Shown here: one piece after another, positions 7,143 through 13,570 of the stretch
Layout of the letters: each line of letters starts with the position of its first letter
Position numbering within the stretch: position 1 is the first letter of the stretch
NCBI GenBank assembly: GCA_964443025.1
Contig: CAYUEL010000024.1
Coordinates: 1 to 20,051 of the forward strand
DNA: 20,051 nt
DNA from: JAJFKJ01 sp964443025
Lineage (GTDB): Bacteria > Pseudomonadota > Gammaproteobacteria > JABCZS01
Reading direction: 5' to 3'
The notes under the pieces: generated by a model
What the model saw: only the letters and a program-made list of their open reading frames with translations
Databases searched by the model: none
Told to the model about the DNA's origin: nothing
Position numbers and translations under genes: made by a program

Positions 7143-8234
7143 TTATTTAAGCGTGGCTTTCGATAAATGCAACATATTCATTTCCTTTTTCAGTGCCGCA
7201 GGTTTTTTGTAATTGCACACAGGTTTCATGGTTGCGGTAGAAACAGGATTATTTTCCTTGAAATAATTACGGAGTTTATGAAAGTCTTCTTGAAGTATTG
7301 AAATTTTTTCATTATCTTTCTGAACGCAGCTGCCTTTTCCAACAACATAACTCCATCGTTGGAGTAAATTATATACATTCTTGGCACGACTCTTTCCGGA
7401 AAAAACATGAACCATCATTCCATTATTTTCATAAAATTCAGGAAGAACTCGTTCTGCCGCTGAGGCATCTGATTTTTTACGATCTAAATTTTTTTTATGG
7501 TATTTCATTCTATCTTCCGCCGATAGTTTTTCAACCTTTCTTTGATCTTGGATTTTGAGCGACACTATCTCTGCTTTTAAAGCTAAATAATCTTCTCGCA
7601 ATAATTTAACTGTTCCTTCGCTGCTGCTTATAACCTTTCCTTTCCCAACAAAATAAGAACAATTATTGAGCGATCGGGTAACACCATGTGCAAGATCCTT
7701 ATCGTCTAGGGTAAGCTTCATTATTTCATGAGTATTATTCTCATCGATAGCTAAATTAAAAAAATTATTCTGCAAAAAATTAATATCTCTTCTGTATCGA
7801 TCGGGATTTTTTTCATGATAATCTTTTCGTTCTTCGGGGGTAAATATTTCCCCATAAATTTCTGTATCATGTTTCTCAAAAGTAATATCTATTTCTTTAA
7901 CTGGAATGTCCGCTGCTTTAATGATCGAATAATAATCGCCGGCTTTTATAAATACACAATCCCCCTTTGTTCTTGCAACTTGCCCTTTATTTGCAAGAAA
8001 GCTTAATCTGTTAAGCGTGGAAGTTATTTGTTGCAGTTTTGTATGTCTTATTTGTATCTCATTATCTGCATTCAAGCTTATATAGCCTGGTTTTTGATAT
8101 TGTTTTTCGAGCGATTTAAGCTCTTGCACATCCCTCTTATATCTGCCAGGACGTGTACGATAATACTTCCTGCGATCATCCGCAGTAAGATTTTGACCCT
8201 TGTGTGAATTATAAAGAAAGCGACCATCTGGCAT
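7143..8234 (-). CDS. Unknown protein made of three ~100-residue repeats
   Basis: I do not recognise this family. The 363-residue chain contains three tandem copies of one unit at about 15-115, 130-228 and 236-328. Each starts with (L/F)-(T/S)-x2-(D/E)-R-x2-Y-(H/Y) and a basic R/K-rich helix (NPDRYRRD in copy 2, NLDRKKSD in copy 3). Each then has a variable middle and a closing block: LANKGQV, FVGKGKV or VVGKGSCV, then an (I/L)-rich strand and an acidic DY/DF helix. There is no signal peptide, membrane span or known catalytic motif. The unit may bind nucleic acid or protein; I cannot say which. ATG at 8234 has AAGGTG just upstream. Its stop lies three bases from the convergent SCO gene. It may share a transcript with the hydrolase gene 68 bases upstream. 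Confidence 0.82.
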   Translation of the reverse strand: MPDGRFLYNSHKGQNLTADDRRKYYRTRPGRYKRDVQELKSLEKQYQKPGYISLNADNEIQIRHTKLQQITSTLNRLSFLANKGQVARTKGDCVFIKAGDYYSIIKAADIPVKEIDITFEKHDTEIYGEIFTPEERKDYHEKNPDRYRRDINFLQNNFFNLAIDENNTHEIMKLTLDDKDLAHGVTRSLNNCSYFVGKGKVISSSEGTVKLLREDYLALKAEIVSLKIQDQRKVEKLSAEDRMKYHKKNLDRKKSDASAAERVLPEFYENNGMMVHVFSGKSRAKNVYNLLQRWSYVVGKGSCVQKDNEKISILQEDFHKLRNYFKENNPVSTATMKPVCNYKKPAALKKEMNMLHLSKATLK

Positions 8235-8302
8235 ACAACACCTTGCAAAATAAAAACCGCCATTATCTATTATTTTATTTTGATGTGCAATACCAAAAAA
8301 GT

Positions 8303-9367
8303 CTACTGCCCAGAAATATCCACAATCGGTTGCTGAGTATCTACATTAATGGTAACCAAATCTTTTGCTTGTTTATCAAACGTATTTAAATCCATTGCGC
8401 GAATGGTTTGATCTTCATAAGTTCTTAAGTAATATTGCAGATTGGTTGGATCTTTAACGGATGTTGCCAATGTATATTCAGCTTCGGTAGNNNNNNNNNN
8501 TGCAACACGCACGGAACCTTTCGGAATATCAAATTGATTGAGTAAATGAAATGTTTGCAACACAGCATCGTAACCTGTTTCAGGTTGTAACGCAGTGGCA
8601 GAAAATACAGCAGCACGTACAAAACGTGAAGGTGGTGTAAAATCACCGGGTAATCCATGTAATCCTGATCCTGCGCCAAAGGCTTGCAATTTTACGCCAT
8701 CCACTATAACAGGAGATGCGCCGACGGGAGATAAGCTAACGTAATTTGATAAATTTGTCATGTGCCAATCGAATGTCGGTGAATTCGTAAACACGCCGAT
8801 CGGATTATCATAAATGACTAATTCACCATTAATCGGTTCAATCACCACACTTTTACCGGATTTATCATAAATAACGTAATGAAATGGCGGAACCAATGGC
8901 CATCCTTTCGGCTGGGTTGGAACAATCACTGCATCAGTGTAATGCGCTTTTACTTCATCAACCGTTGCAAATTGTGTTAAGAGCCAGTTGGGATATTCAA
9001 TAGAAGATAATGCTTTATTTTGATTATCGGGTGTCACTGACGTATATTCAGCATATCCAGGAAAATAAAATGTTCCTACACTTAAACCTGCTTCATTCAA
9101 ACCATCGATGATAGCTTTCTCACCAAACGCATTAGCACCTACCACGGCATATTTAGATTGATACGCTAAGCCAGTGCTCCCATCGGGAAGAGTACCGTTA
9201 AACGCATAACCTTGAGGAATAACCAATCCGCTAATATCTAAATCCACGGCAAATTCGACTGTGCGACCATTCACCGTCGTACCATCATTCGCTTTTAACA
9301 TAACCCCTGTGCAAGCCCAAACAGGCGCAGCCATAACAGTTAAAAGAAGGGCTAACAAACGTATCAT
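8303..9367 (-). CDS. Secreted choloylglycine hydrolase-family linear amide hydrolase
   Basis: This is an Ntn-hydrolase of the penicillin V acylase/bile salt hydrolase family, cutting linear C-N amide bonds. A signal peptide (1-18) ends in VWA, so cleavage would expose C19, the N-terminal nucleophile, in the family's CTGV start. Other conserved sites are R35 in GRTVEF, N91 in LNEAG, N195 in TNSPTFDWHMTNL and R248 in SRFVRA. The chain ends with the usual TLATSVKD...YYLRTYED block. The substrate cannot be read from sequence; acyl-homoserine lactones, penicillin V and bile or lipid amides are known for relatives. E38 stands where bile salt hydrolases have Asp, which points to the acylase-like side. 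Ten Ns (8491-8500) remove a few residues after GSVRVA. The start at 9367 has GAGGAA, which lies in a hairpin. A dipeptidase gene is 64 bases upstream. Confidence 0.92.
   Translation of the reverse strand: MIRLLALLLTVMAAPVWACTGVMLKANDGTTVNGRTVEFAVDLDISGLVIPQGYAFNGTLPDGSTGLAYQSKYAVVGANAFGEKAIIDGLNEAGLSVGTFYFPGYAEYTSVTPDNQNKALSSIEYPNWLLTQFATVDEVKAHYTDAVIVPTQPKGWPLVPPFHYVIYDKSGKSVVIEPINGELVIYDNPIGVFTNSPTFDWHMTNLSNYVSLSPVGASPVIVDGVKLQAFGAGSGLHGLPGDFTPPSRFVRAAVFSATALQPETGYDAVLQTFHLLNQFDIPKGSVRVAXXXXTEAEYTLATSVKDPTNLQYYLRTYEDQTIRAMDLNTFDKQAKDLVTINVDTQQPIVDISGQ
8491..8500. other. Assembly gap (10 Ns) inside the hydrolase gene
   Basis: Ten Ns sit between GSVRVA and TEAEYTL in the hydrolase. Unlike the gap at 2160, the two flanks share no obvious overlap, so real sequence of unknown length is probably missing. 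The family pattern on both sides is intact, so the gene is not necessarily broken. Confidence 0.9.
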
Positions 9368-9374
9368 GGTGAGT

Positions 9375-9405
9375 TCCTCTAAAGTGGTGGATATGCTTTA
9401 GAGGA
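9375..9405 (-). promoter_or_regulatory. Hairpin enclosing the ribosome binding site of the hydrolase gene
   Basis: TCCTCTAAAG (9375-9384) and CTTTAGAGGA (9396-9405) are perfect 10-bp inverted arms with an 11-base loop. On the minus-strand transcript the downstream arm contains the Shine-Dalgarno sequence GAGGA, ending about seven bases before the ATG at 9367. Folding would hide the ribosome binding site. There is no U-run after the stem, so it does not look like a terminator of the upstream dipeptidase gene. It could be an RNA thermometer, a protein-controlled leader or a DNA operator. Confidence 0.6.
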
Positions 9406-9431
9406 TAGCAGTAATTTTTTCGTTTTGCCTA

Positions 9432-10103
9432 CTACTCGACATCAAAGTTAAAGTAGGTGTCAGGATAGGGTTCATTGATAAGAGTAAAGTGCCACCATTC
9501 CGTATCAAAGCTACTAAAACCGTTGGTGGTCATCACCTCACGCAAAATCATCCGGTTTTTATAGGCTGTTTCCGAAACCTCTTGATTATCTGGGTGTGAC
9601 AACGGGTCCATAAAATCGTAAATAGTTCCCATATCCAATTCGGTATTATCATTAAGATTAACGATCGTTAAATCGACGGTGCTACCGCGTGTGTGAGATG
9701 ATTTTTTTGCGGTATAACCTAAATCAAAAAAATCTTTTTTGTTAATATGCGGGTAATAACGTTCTTTCATTTTTTGATCGGCTGGATTTTCACTCCATGC
9801 AATGAAATCATCAACCGCTGTTTGAGGTCGATAACAATCAAATACTTTTAACGCCAACCCCTGAGATTTAAGTTGTTTTTGAACAGCTGCCAAAGCATTC
9901 GCTGCTCTTTCCGTTAAAATGCAATGGGGTTCAATGTAACCTTTAACCGGCCGTCCGAGAAAATTATCATCGGTTAAATACTTCATGTCTTGTAAAATAG
10001 TTTTATCGATATCGTTTAAATAAACAAAACCTTGAGGTAAAGACATGGCGCTTGCTCCTCCTATTAACAATGCGATAAAAATGATGTTTCGTAACATGTT
10101 CAT
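9432..10103 (-). CDS. ddpX: Secreted D-alanyl-D-alanine dipeptidase (VanX/DdpX family)
   Basis: This zinc enzyme cleaves D-Ala-D-Ala. In Gram-negative cells the relatives act in the periplasm on dipeptide released from peptidoglycan. The zinc ligands H137 and D144 lie in SSHTRGSTVD, the catalytic E202 and ligand H205 in TEWWHF, and the substrate-binding R92 in DCYRPQ (numbered from the start used here). The frame runs open to 10196. I chose ATG at 10103 because it gives a clean signal peptide (MNMLRNIIFIALLIGGASA), while the longer start would overlap the upstream gene and bury that peptide; ATG at 10097 is also possible. The ribosome binding site is weak. The length of 223 residues is normal. 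It lies between a small orphan gene and the secreted amide hydrolase and may be cotranscribed with them. Confidence 0.9.
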   Translation of the reverse strand: MNMLRNIIFIALLIGGASAMSLPQGFVYLNDIDKTILQDMKYLTDDNFLGRPVKGYIEPHCILTERAANALAAVQKQLKSQGLALKVFDCYRPQTAVDDFIAWSENPADQKMKERYYPHINKKDFFDLGYTAKKSSHTRGSTVDLTIVNLNDNTELDMGTIYDFMDPLSHPDNQEVSETAYKNRMILREVMTTNGFSSFDTEWWHFTLINEPYPDTYFNFDVE

Positions 10104-10161
10104 ACCGTAACATAATTGATGGGTTTGTGCTACTTTAAGCGCCATAGTCTGTTGAAGTAAA

Positions 10162-10536
10162 CTACGATCCGAGGGCAATATCAATAGTGTAGTCAAGCGT
10201 GCTTCGTATAACCTTCCTGGAACAGCTGACGGCGAGTTTACAAGCGTTTACAAACATACTCGAAAAATAGACCGCAGTAGTTGCCTCTTCATCATCATTG
10301 TCATCATCCTCATAAGGCGTAGAACCATAAATTGAAGACAATCGGGTTGGTGTCGCCACGGGCGTTGAAAGAGGTTCTTGGTAATTCACAACAACAGAAG
10401 AAGGTAATTCAGGTGGAGCGGATAAGCGGCGACCGTGAATATGCCGCTTTACACTAGCATCATATAAAAATAACCCTGCTGTTTTCTGGTTATTTTCCTC
10501 GTAATTCTTTACCACCGAGTTTAATACATTAGGCAT
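10162..10536 (-). CDS. Hypothetical 124-residue protein with acidic stretch
   Basis: I do not recognise this protein. It has a basic segment (KRHIHGRRLS, about 30-39), a proline/serine/threonine-rich middle and a strongly acidic run at 76-84 (EDDDNDDEE). A helical C-terminus with three cysteines or lysine/arginine pairs follows (about 88-114). There is no signal peptide. The ATG has GGGAG seven to eight bases upstream, which supports it as a real gene. It lies 58 bases upstream of the dipeptidase start on the same strand. The low-complexity, patchily charged make-up would fit an effector or adaptor, but that is speculation. Confidence 0.65.
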   Translation of the reverse strand: MPNVLNSVVKNYEENNQKTAGLFLYDASVKRHIHGRRLSAPPELPSSVVVNYQEPLSTPVATPTRLSSIYGSTPYEDDDNDDEEATTAVYFSSMFVNACKLAVSCSRKVIRSTLDYTIDIALGS

Positions 10537-10610
10537 ATATTAACTCCCTATGGAGGCTATTGATTTAAATTAGCCTAGTAGGCAAAAATGACAGTTTTGT
10601 GAACATTGTC

Positions 10611-11591
10611 TCAATGGGTAAATTGTCGAGGTACGCTCTTATTATCTTCATTAATCGAAGGTGGGTTAATATTCTTACCAAATTCTTTAATCTGTGAACC
10701 AAATGATTCAATTTCATTCAATAATATCTCTTGATCGTCGTTTATTTTTTCTAATTGATCCGGAGAAAAATCTGCCTTATCAATAACAGCCCTCTCCATA
10801 CCATTCAAAGCTTCAATGTAAATTTGCAAGTCTTCTACTTTTTCTTCAAATTCCTGTGAAGATGGATTAAGCTCAGCAATTTTATCAGCAACTGCGTGTA
10901 TTTCCTTTTTTACTTCATCTACTTCTGTAGCTGCTTTTTCCAAAAATGGCTGTCTTATTTCTAGATATTTATCATCTATTTTTTCGTCAGAAACTGTGGT
11001 ATTTACAAGACTGGTCTCTTCTGCCCTCAAAATATTGCCGCCTAATGCACTCGGATCATTCTTTTCATGTTCACGCCAAATTTGCACATCTTGATCCATA
11101 GTATTTAAAGTATCTTGAAGATTTTGAAGCGCCGCAAGTTCTTTATAAGTATTCTCAATAGTGTTCATGGCCTCATACAATGTATTATACGTTTCAGATG
11201 TGGGGTGCGACTCGCCTGGATGTTTCTGTTTCCATTCATTATCATTCTCGCCATTTGCATATTTCAAAGCATCGCTACTTTCAAGTATGTCCTTCATCGC
11301 ATTCCAATCACCTTCGTTACTTTTAAACGTTTCCGCTTTAACTACTTGCCCATAAACATTATCATTAATGAAGATTTTGGAGTTTGCGGCTTTTTCTTGC
11401 ATATTCTTAAGAGCATCTTTCTTCTTTATTCGACGCTCCTTTGTTCCTTGACCTATAGGTCCTAGCGTTATAGTTCTATGGCTTTCTTGCTGTGCTATTC
11501 CTTGGCTTAATCCTTTATGAAAGGTCTGAGACGCTTTTTTAAGTGCAATTTGCGCATCCACAACTTTATCATTAACTGTTGTTTTACCCAT
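10611..11591 (-). CDS. Hypothetical coiled-coil protein
   Basis: No family is recognised. The 326 residues are hydrophilic and mostly helical, with likely coiled-coil segments at about 130-165 (NTLYEAMNTIENTYKELAAL), 215-265 and 275-310. The N-terminus is basic and glutamine-rich (ALKKASQTFHKG, then KERRIKKKDALK at about 51-62). There is no signal peptide or membrane span. The ATG has GGAG five bases upstream. It has its own space on both sides (74 and 178 bases) and may be a single-gene unit. Soluble coiled-coil orphans like this are common among secreted effectors of intracellular Legionellales, but I see no defined secretion signal. Confidence 0.72.
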   Translation of the reverse strand: MGKTTVNDKVVDAQIALKKASQTFHKGLSQGIAQQESHRTITLGPIGQGTKERRIKKKDALKNMQEKAANSKIFINDNVYGQVVKAETFKSNEGDWNAMKDILESSDALKYANGENDNEWKQKHPGESHPTSETYNTLYEAMNTIENTYKELAALQNLQDTLNTMDQDVQIWREHEKNDPSALGGNILRAEETSLVNTTVSDEKIDDKYLEIRQPFLEKAATEVDEVKKEIHAVADKIAELNPSSQEFEEKVEDLQIYIEALNGMERAVIDKADFSPDQLEKINDDQEILLNEIESFGSQIKEFGKNINPPSINEDNKSVPRQFTH

Positions 11592-11769
11592 GGTCGCTCC
11601 AATACTTAAATTTAACTGCCTATCTCAATTATACGACTAAATCAACCCCTACTACAACTCTATTTCTCCTTTAAAATCAATTTGTTACAATTTTATACAT
11701 TTAATTTTATTAAAAAAGACATAAATTCATTCTATTAGGATACCTATAAAATTGAGCTAGAATGATAAC

Positions 11770-12291
11770 ATGATGTACAAACAATCCATTCAACCCCTAT
11801 CCAAGCCCTTCTTAAATGAGTGCTTAAGCGAGATGTCACAACTGCAGCGCATTTTATTGCCACTGCTAAGTCAATCCTCTCCTACACAAGGCTGCATTCG
11901 CTGCCTGGGAATGAATGAAAGTTTCGCCAATGACAATGACACCCATTTCTGCGAACAAATCCGGTTTTTGCAACAATACATGGCGTGCGCCATTGCAACC
12001 ATTTACCGATTAAATGAATCCACACAATTTTATCGCAATGAAGTGGCTGAACAAAGTTCATCCATTAAAGCAGAACATGATGCATTGATGGCTCTTTTAA
12101 CAGCCATTAAAATACAATTGATCGAGCTACAACCGCTCGCTAAAATACATAATGGTCAATTGAATGCGCATGTATCGAGCATGATTGTGCTATTACAAAA
12201 TATTACTTCTGACGATGATGAAAACAAAAATGTCTCACAACTGATAGAAGCTTATTTTTTTAATGTATCATCGGATGAAAATGATTTTTAA
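11770..12291 (+). CDS. Hypothetical 173-residue protein with CxxC
   Basis: Unrecognised. The protein is predicted helical throughout, with C42-I-R-C45 and C61 spaced in a way that could bind a metal, though no fourth ligand is obvious, and an acidic C-terminus (SDDDENKN and SSDENDF). It has no signal peptide. The start is uncertain: ATG ATG at 11770 and 11773, with only GAG about 13 bases upstream. TATAAA at 11745-11750 is a possible -10. The stop codon overlaps the convergent HAD-fold gene by four bases (12288-12291). The helical pattern and length would suit a small regulatory or structural protein. Confidence 0.6.
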   Translation: MMYKQSIQPLSKPFLNECLSEMSQLQRILLPLLSQSSPTQGCIRCLGMNESFANDNDTHFCEQIRFLQQYMACAIATIYRLNESTQFYRNEVAEQSSSIKAEHDALMALLTAIKIQLIELQPLAKIHNGQLNAHVSSMIVLLQNITSDDDENKNVSQLIEAYFFNVSSDENDF

Positions 12292-13238
12292 TTTTTGTAT
12301 CTCTTAACCTTATTGAGCCTGTTTTGATTCTCTTCAGCAAATGTTACAGCATCTTGCAATGCTTTAAGAGAAAAGGGTCCGCTTTTGCACCAATTTTTAA
12401 ATACCTCATTACTCTCAATGCATTCTGCAGCATTGGCACTGCTTGATTCATCGTTAACAACACCCACACCTGCCATATTCATCTTAACCGCTGTAAATAA
12501 TTTGTCAGCGCTATCATCTGCCACTAAAATTTCATGGGGTTTTATATTCTTTTGTTCGCATTGCTCAATTATCTTATCAAAAAAACCTTTTTTATGCGTT
12601 TGGTTGATAAGAGATATTTCTTTATTTACAGCATTAAAACTATTTCGAAACTTATCTTTATCTTCATCAAATTTTTGCTTTCTTCCAAAAACAGTTTGGT
12701 CCACCACCAGAGGTAATTCTTCTCCAAATTTTTGCTTATAAGCCTTACCTACACAATTGATAACATTATCAACCGAGCCTACCGTGGCAAACATAATGAT
12801 AGTTCCATGTTGATGTAATGCGTGGATATAATCCAAAAAGCCTTCTTTTAAAAGACCGGCAGGATCTTCTGCAATTTGCTTCGCAGCCAGATACCCTTCA
12901 TCCTGCTCTAACTCCTGAAAATCTTCTAAGCCTTTTTTCTTAAGTAGCTCATGTTCTTCCTGAGGATATCCATTGGTATGCTTCTGGGTTGCTGTTAAAT
13001 CAAAGTCAAACACCATGACTTTGGGCCACCATTCATTTTGGGCTGCTTCACGAGCCTCATGAGCTTTGAGCGCAGCGGCTGCGGCATCTCGAAAAGTTTG
13101 GGAACGAGTCTGATATCTCATTTTCTGTAGCGGAACTATTGGCCTCGCCACTGTATTATTGTTGTTACTAGAGCTTTCAGTTTCAAGTTTTTGTTTTTTA
13201 TCTGGGTTTAAATTTTGAGAACCACCACGCTTTAACAT
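12288..13238 (-). CDS. HAD-superfamily hydrolase-like protein with basic N-terminal tail
   Basis: The HAD fold is shown by motif I D78-F-D80-L-T82 (nucleophile and acid), motif II around IIMFATVGS (147-155), a lysine-rich segment near K216-K217 that could supply motif III, and motif IV ILVADDSADK with D241-D242. The cap is large and inserted between motifs I and II (about 85-135). The substrate is unknown. The first 70 residues are a polar, unstructured tail carrying KR and KKQK clusters (3-4 and 14-17) that resemble a bipartite nuclear localisation signal, then an asparagine run and an alanine-rich helix. The ATG has AGGAG seven bases upstream. It is divergent from the thiamine operon. A host-directed phosphatase is possible; an ordinary housekeeping phosphatase is less likely given the tail. 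Confidence 0.78.
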   Translation of the reverse strand: MLKRGGSQNLNPDKKQKLETESSSNNNNTVARPIVPLQKMRYQTRSQTFRDAAAAALKAHEAREAAQNEWWPKVMVFDFDLTATQKHTNGYPQEEHELLKKKGLEDFQELEQDEGYLAAKQIAEDPAGLLKEGFLDYIHALHQHGTIIMFATVGSVDNVINCVGKAYKQKFGEELPLVVDQTVFGRKQKFDEDKDKFRNSFNAVNKEISLINQTHKKGFFDKIIEQCEQKNIKPHEILVADDSADKLFTAVKMNMAGVGVVNDESSSANAAECIESNEVFKNWCKSGPFSLKALQDAVTFAEENQNRLNKVKRYKN

Positions 13239-13335
13239 ATTAAAACTCCTGCTGACTACAATAAAACAGAAGTTGAAATAATAACATGAGTTTTCTACCT
13301 AAGCAACACCTCTTCTTTTTTCCTTCCATTCGCGT

Positions 13336-13341
13336 TATGAT
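13336..13341 (+). promoter_or_regulatory. Probable -10 of the thiamine operon
   Basis: TATGAT ends seven bases before 13349, which would start the transcript a few bases upstream of the first riboswitch helix at 13353. The -35 region (TTCTTT near 13313) is weak. The rest of 13239-13335 is the T-rich divergent leader shared with the HAD-fold gene and shows nothing else. Confidence 0.45.
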
Positions 13342-13352
13342 GGATGTTCAAA

Positions 13353-13530
13353 TCTCTCGGGGTGCCCGCTTTTGGGCTGAGAACCGAGACCTACGCAAAA
13401 CGCGGATCGCCAGGCAAAAGGCTCTGAAAAAGCGGAGCATACACGTTAGTATGTGAGCAGCGAGGCGTGTTTTGCGCAAGTCTCGGTACCCGTTGAACCT
13501 GAACTGATTAGCATCGGCGTAGGAAAGAGA
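13353..13530 (+). promoter_or_regulatory. TPP riboswitch (THI element) upstream of thiC
   Basis: This aptamer binds thiamine pyrophosphate and lowers thi gene expression when thiamine is plentiful. P1 is TCTCT (13353-13357) with AGAGA (13526-13530). P2 is CGGGGT (13358-13363) with ACCCG (13488-13492). P3 is GCCC/GGGC (13364-13367 and 13374-13377), followed by the conserved TGAGA (13378-13382). The pyrophosphate-sensing half reads TTGAACCTGA then GGCGTAGGAAA. The unusual part is a 105-base P3a arm between TGAGA and ACCCG. The thiC start lies 40 bases downstream, so control of translation is likely. Confidence 0.93.
13383..13487. repeat. 105-base palindromic insertion forming the riboswitch P3a arm
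   Basis: ACCGAGAC (13383-13390) pairs with GTCTCGGT (13480-13487). After a 3x3 internal loop, CGCAAAACGCG (13394-13404) pairs with CGTGTTTTGCG (13466-13476). A third hairpin, CATAC/GTATG, sits inside at about 13438-13452. The arms and nested hairpins look like a palindromic repeat element rather than a normal short P3a. No second copy is seen in this window. Confidence 0.7.
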
Positions 13531-13565
13531 CAGCCTATTTCTATGGCTACGCCTGCGCGAAGGAG
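13516..13565 (+). promoter_or_regulatory. Likely expression platform and ribosome binding site of thiC
   Basis: GGCGTAG of the aptamer's conserved 3' part (13516-13522) is perfectly complementary to CTACGCC (13547-13553), just before the Shine-Dalgarno AAGGAG (13560-13565). The aptamer and this alternative 7-bp stem exclude each other, which is how a TPP switch controls access to the ribosome site. AGCC/GGCT (13532-13535 and 13545-13548) is a smaller competing hairpin. Confidence 0.5.
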
Positions 13566-13570
13566 ATTTC

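Noticed and set aside
10104..10196. Upstream start for the dipeptidase gene at 10196
   Set aside because: It would overlap the preceding gene by 35 bases, has no ribosome binding site and would place about 31 residues before a normal signal peptide.
10554..10583. Small dyads AGGCTA/TAGCCT and GCCTA/TAGGC between two orphan genes
   Set aside because: The arms are only five to six bases long, with no T-tract and no link to a promoter or ribosome binding site.
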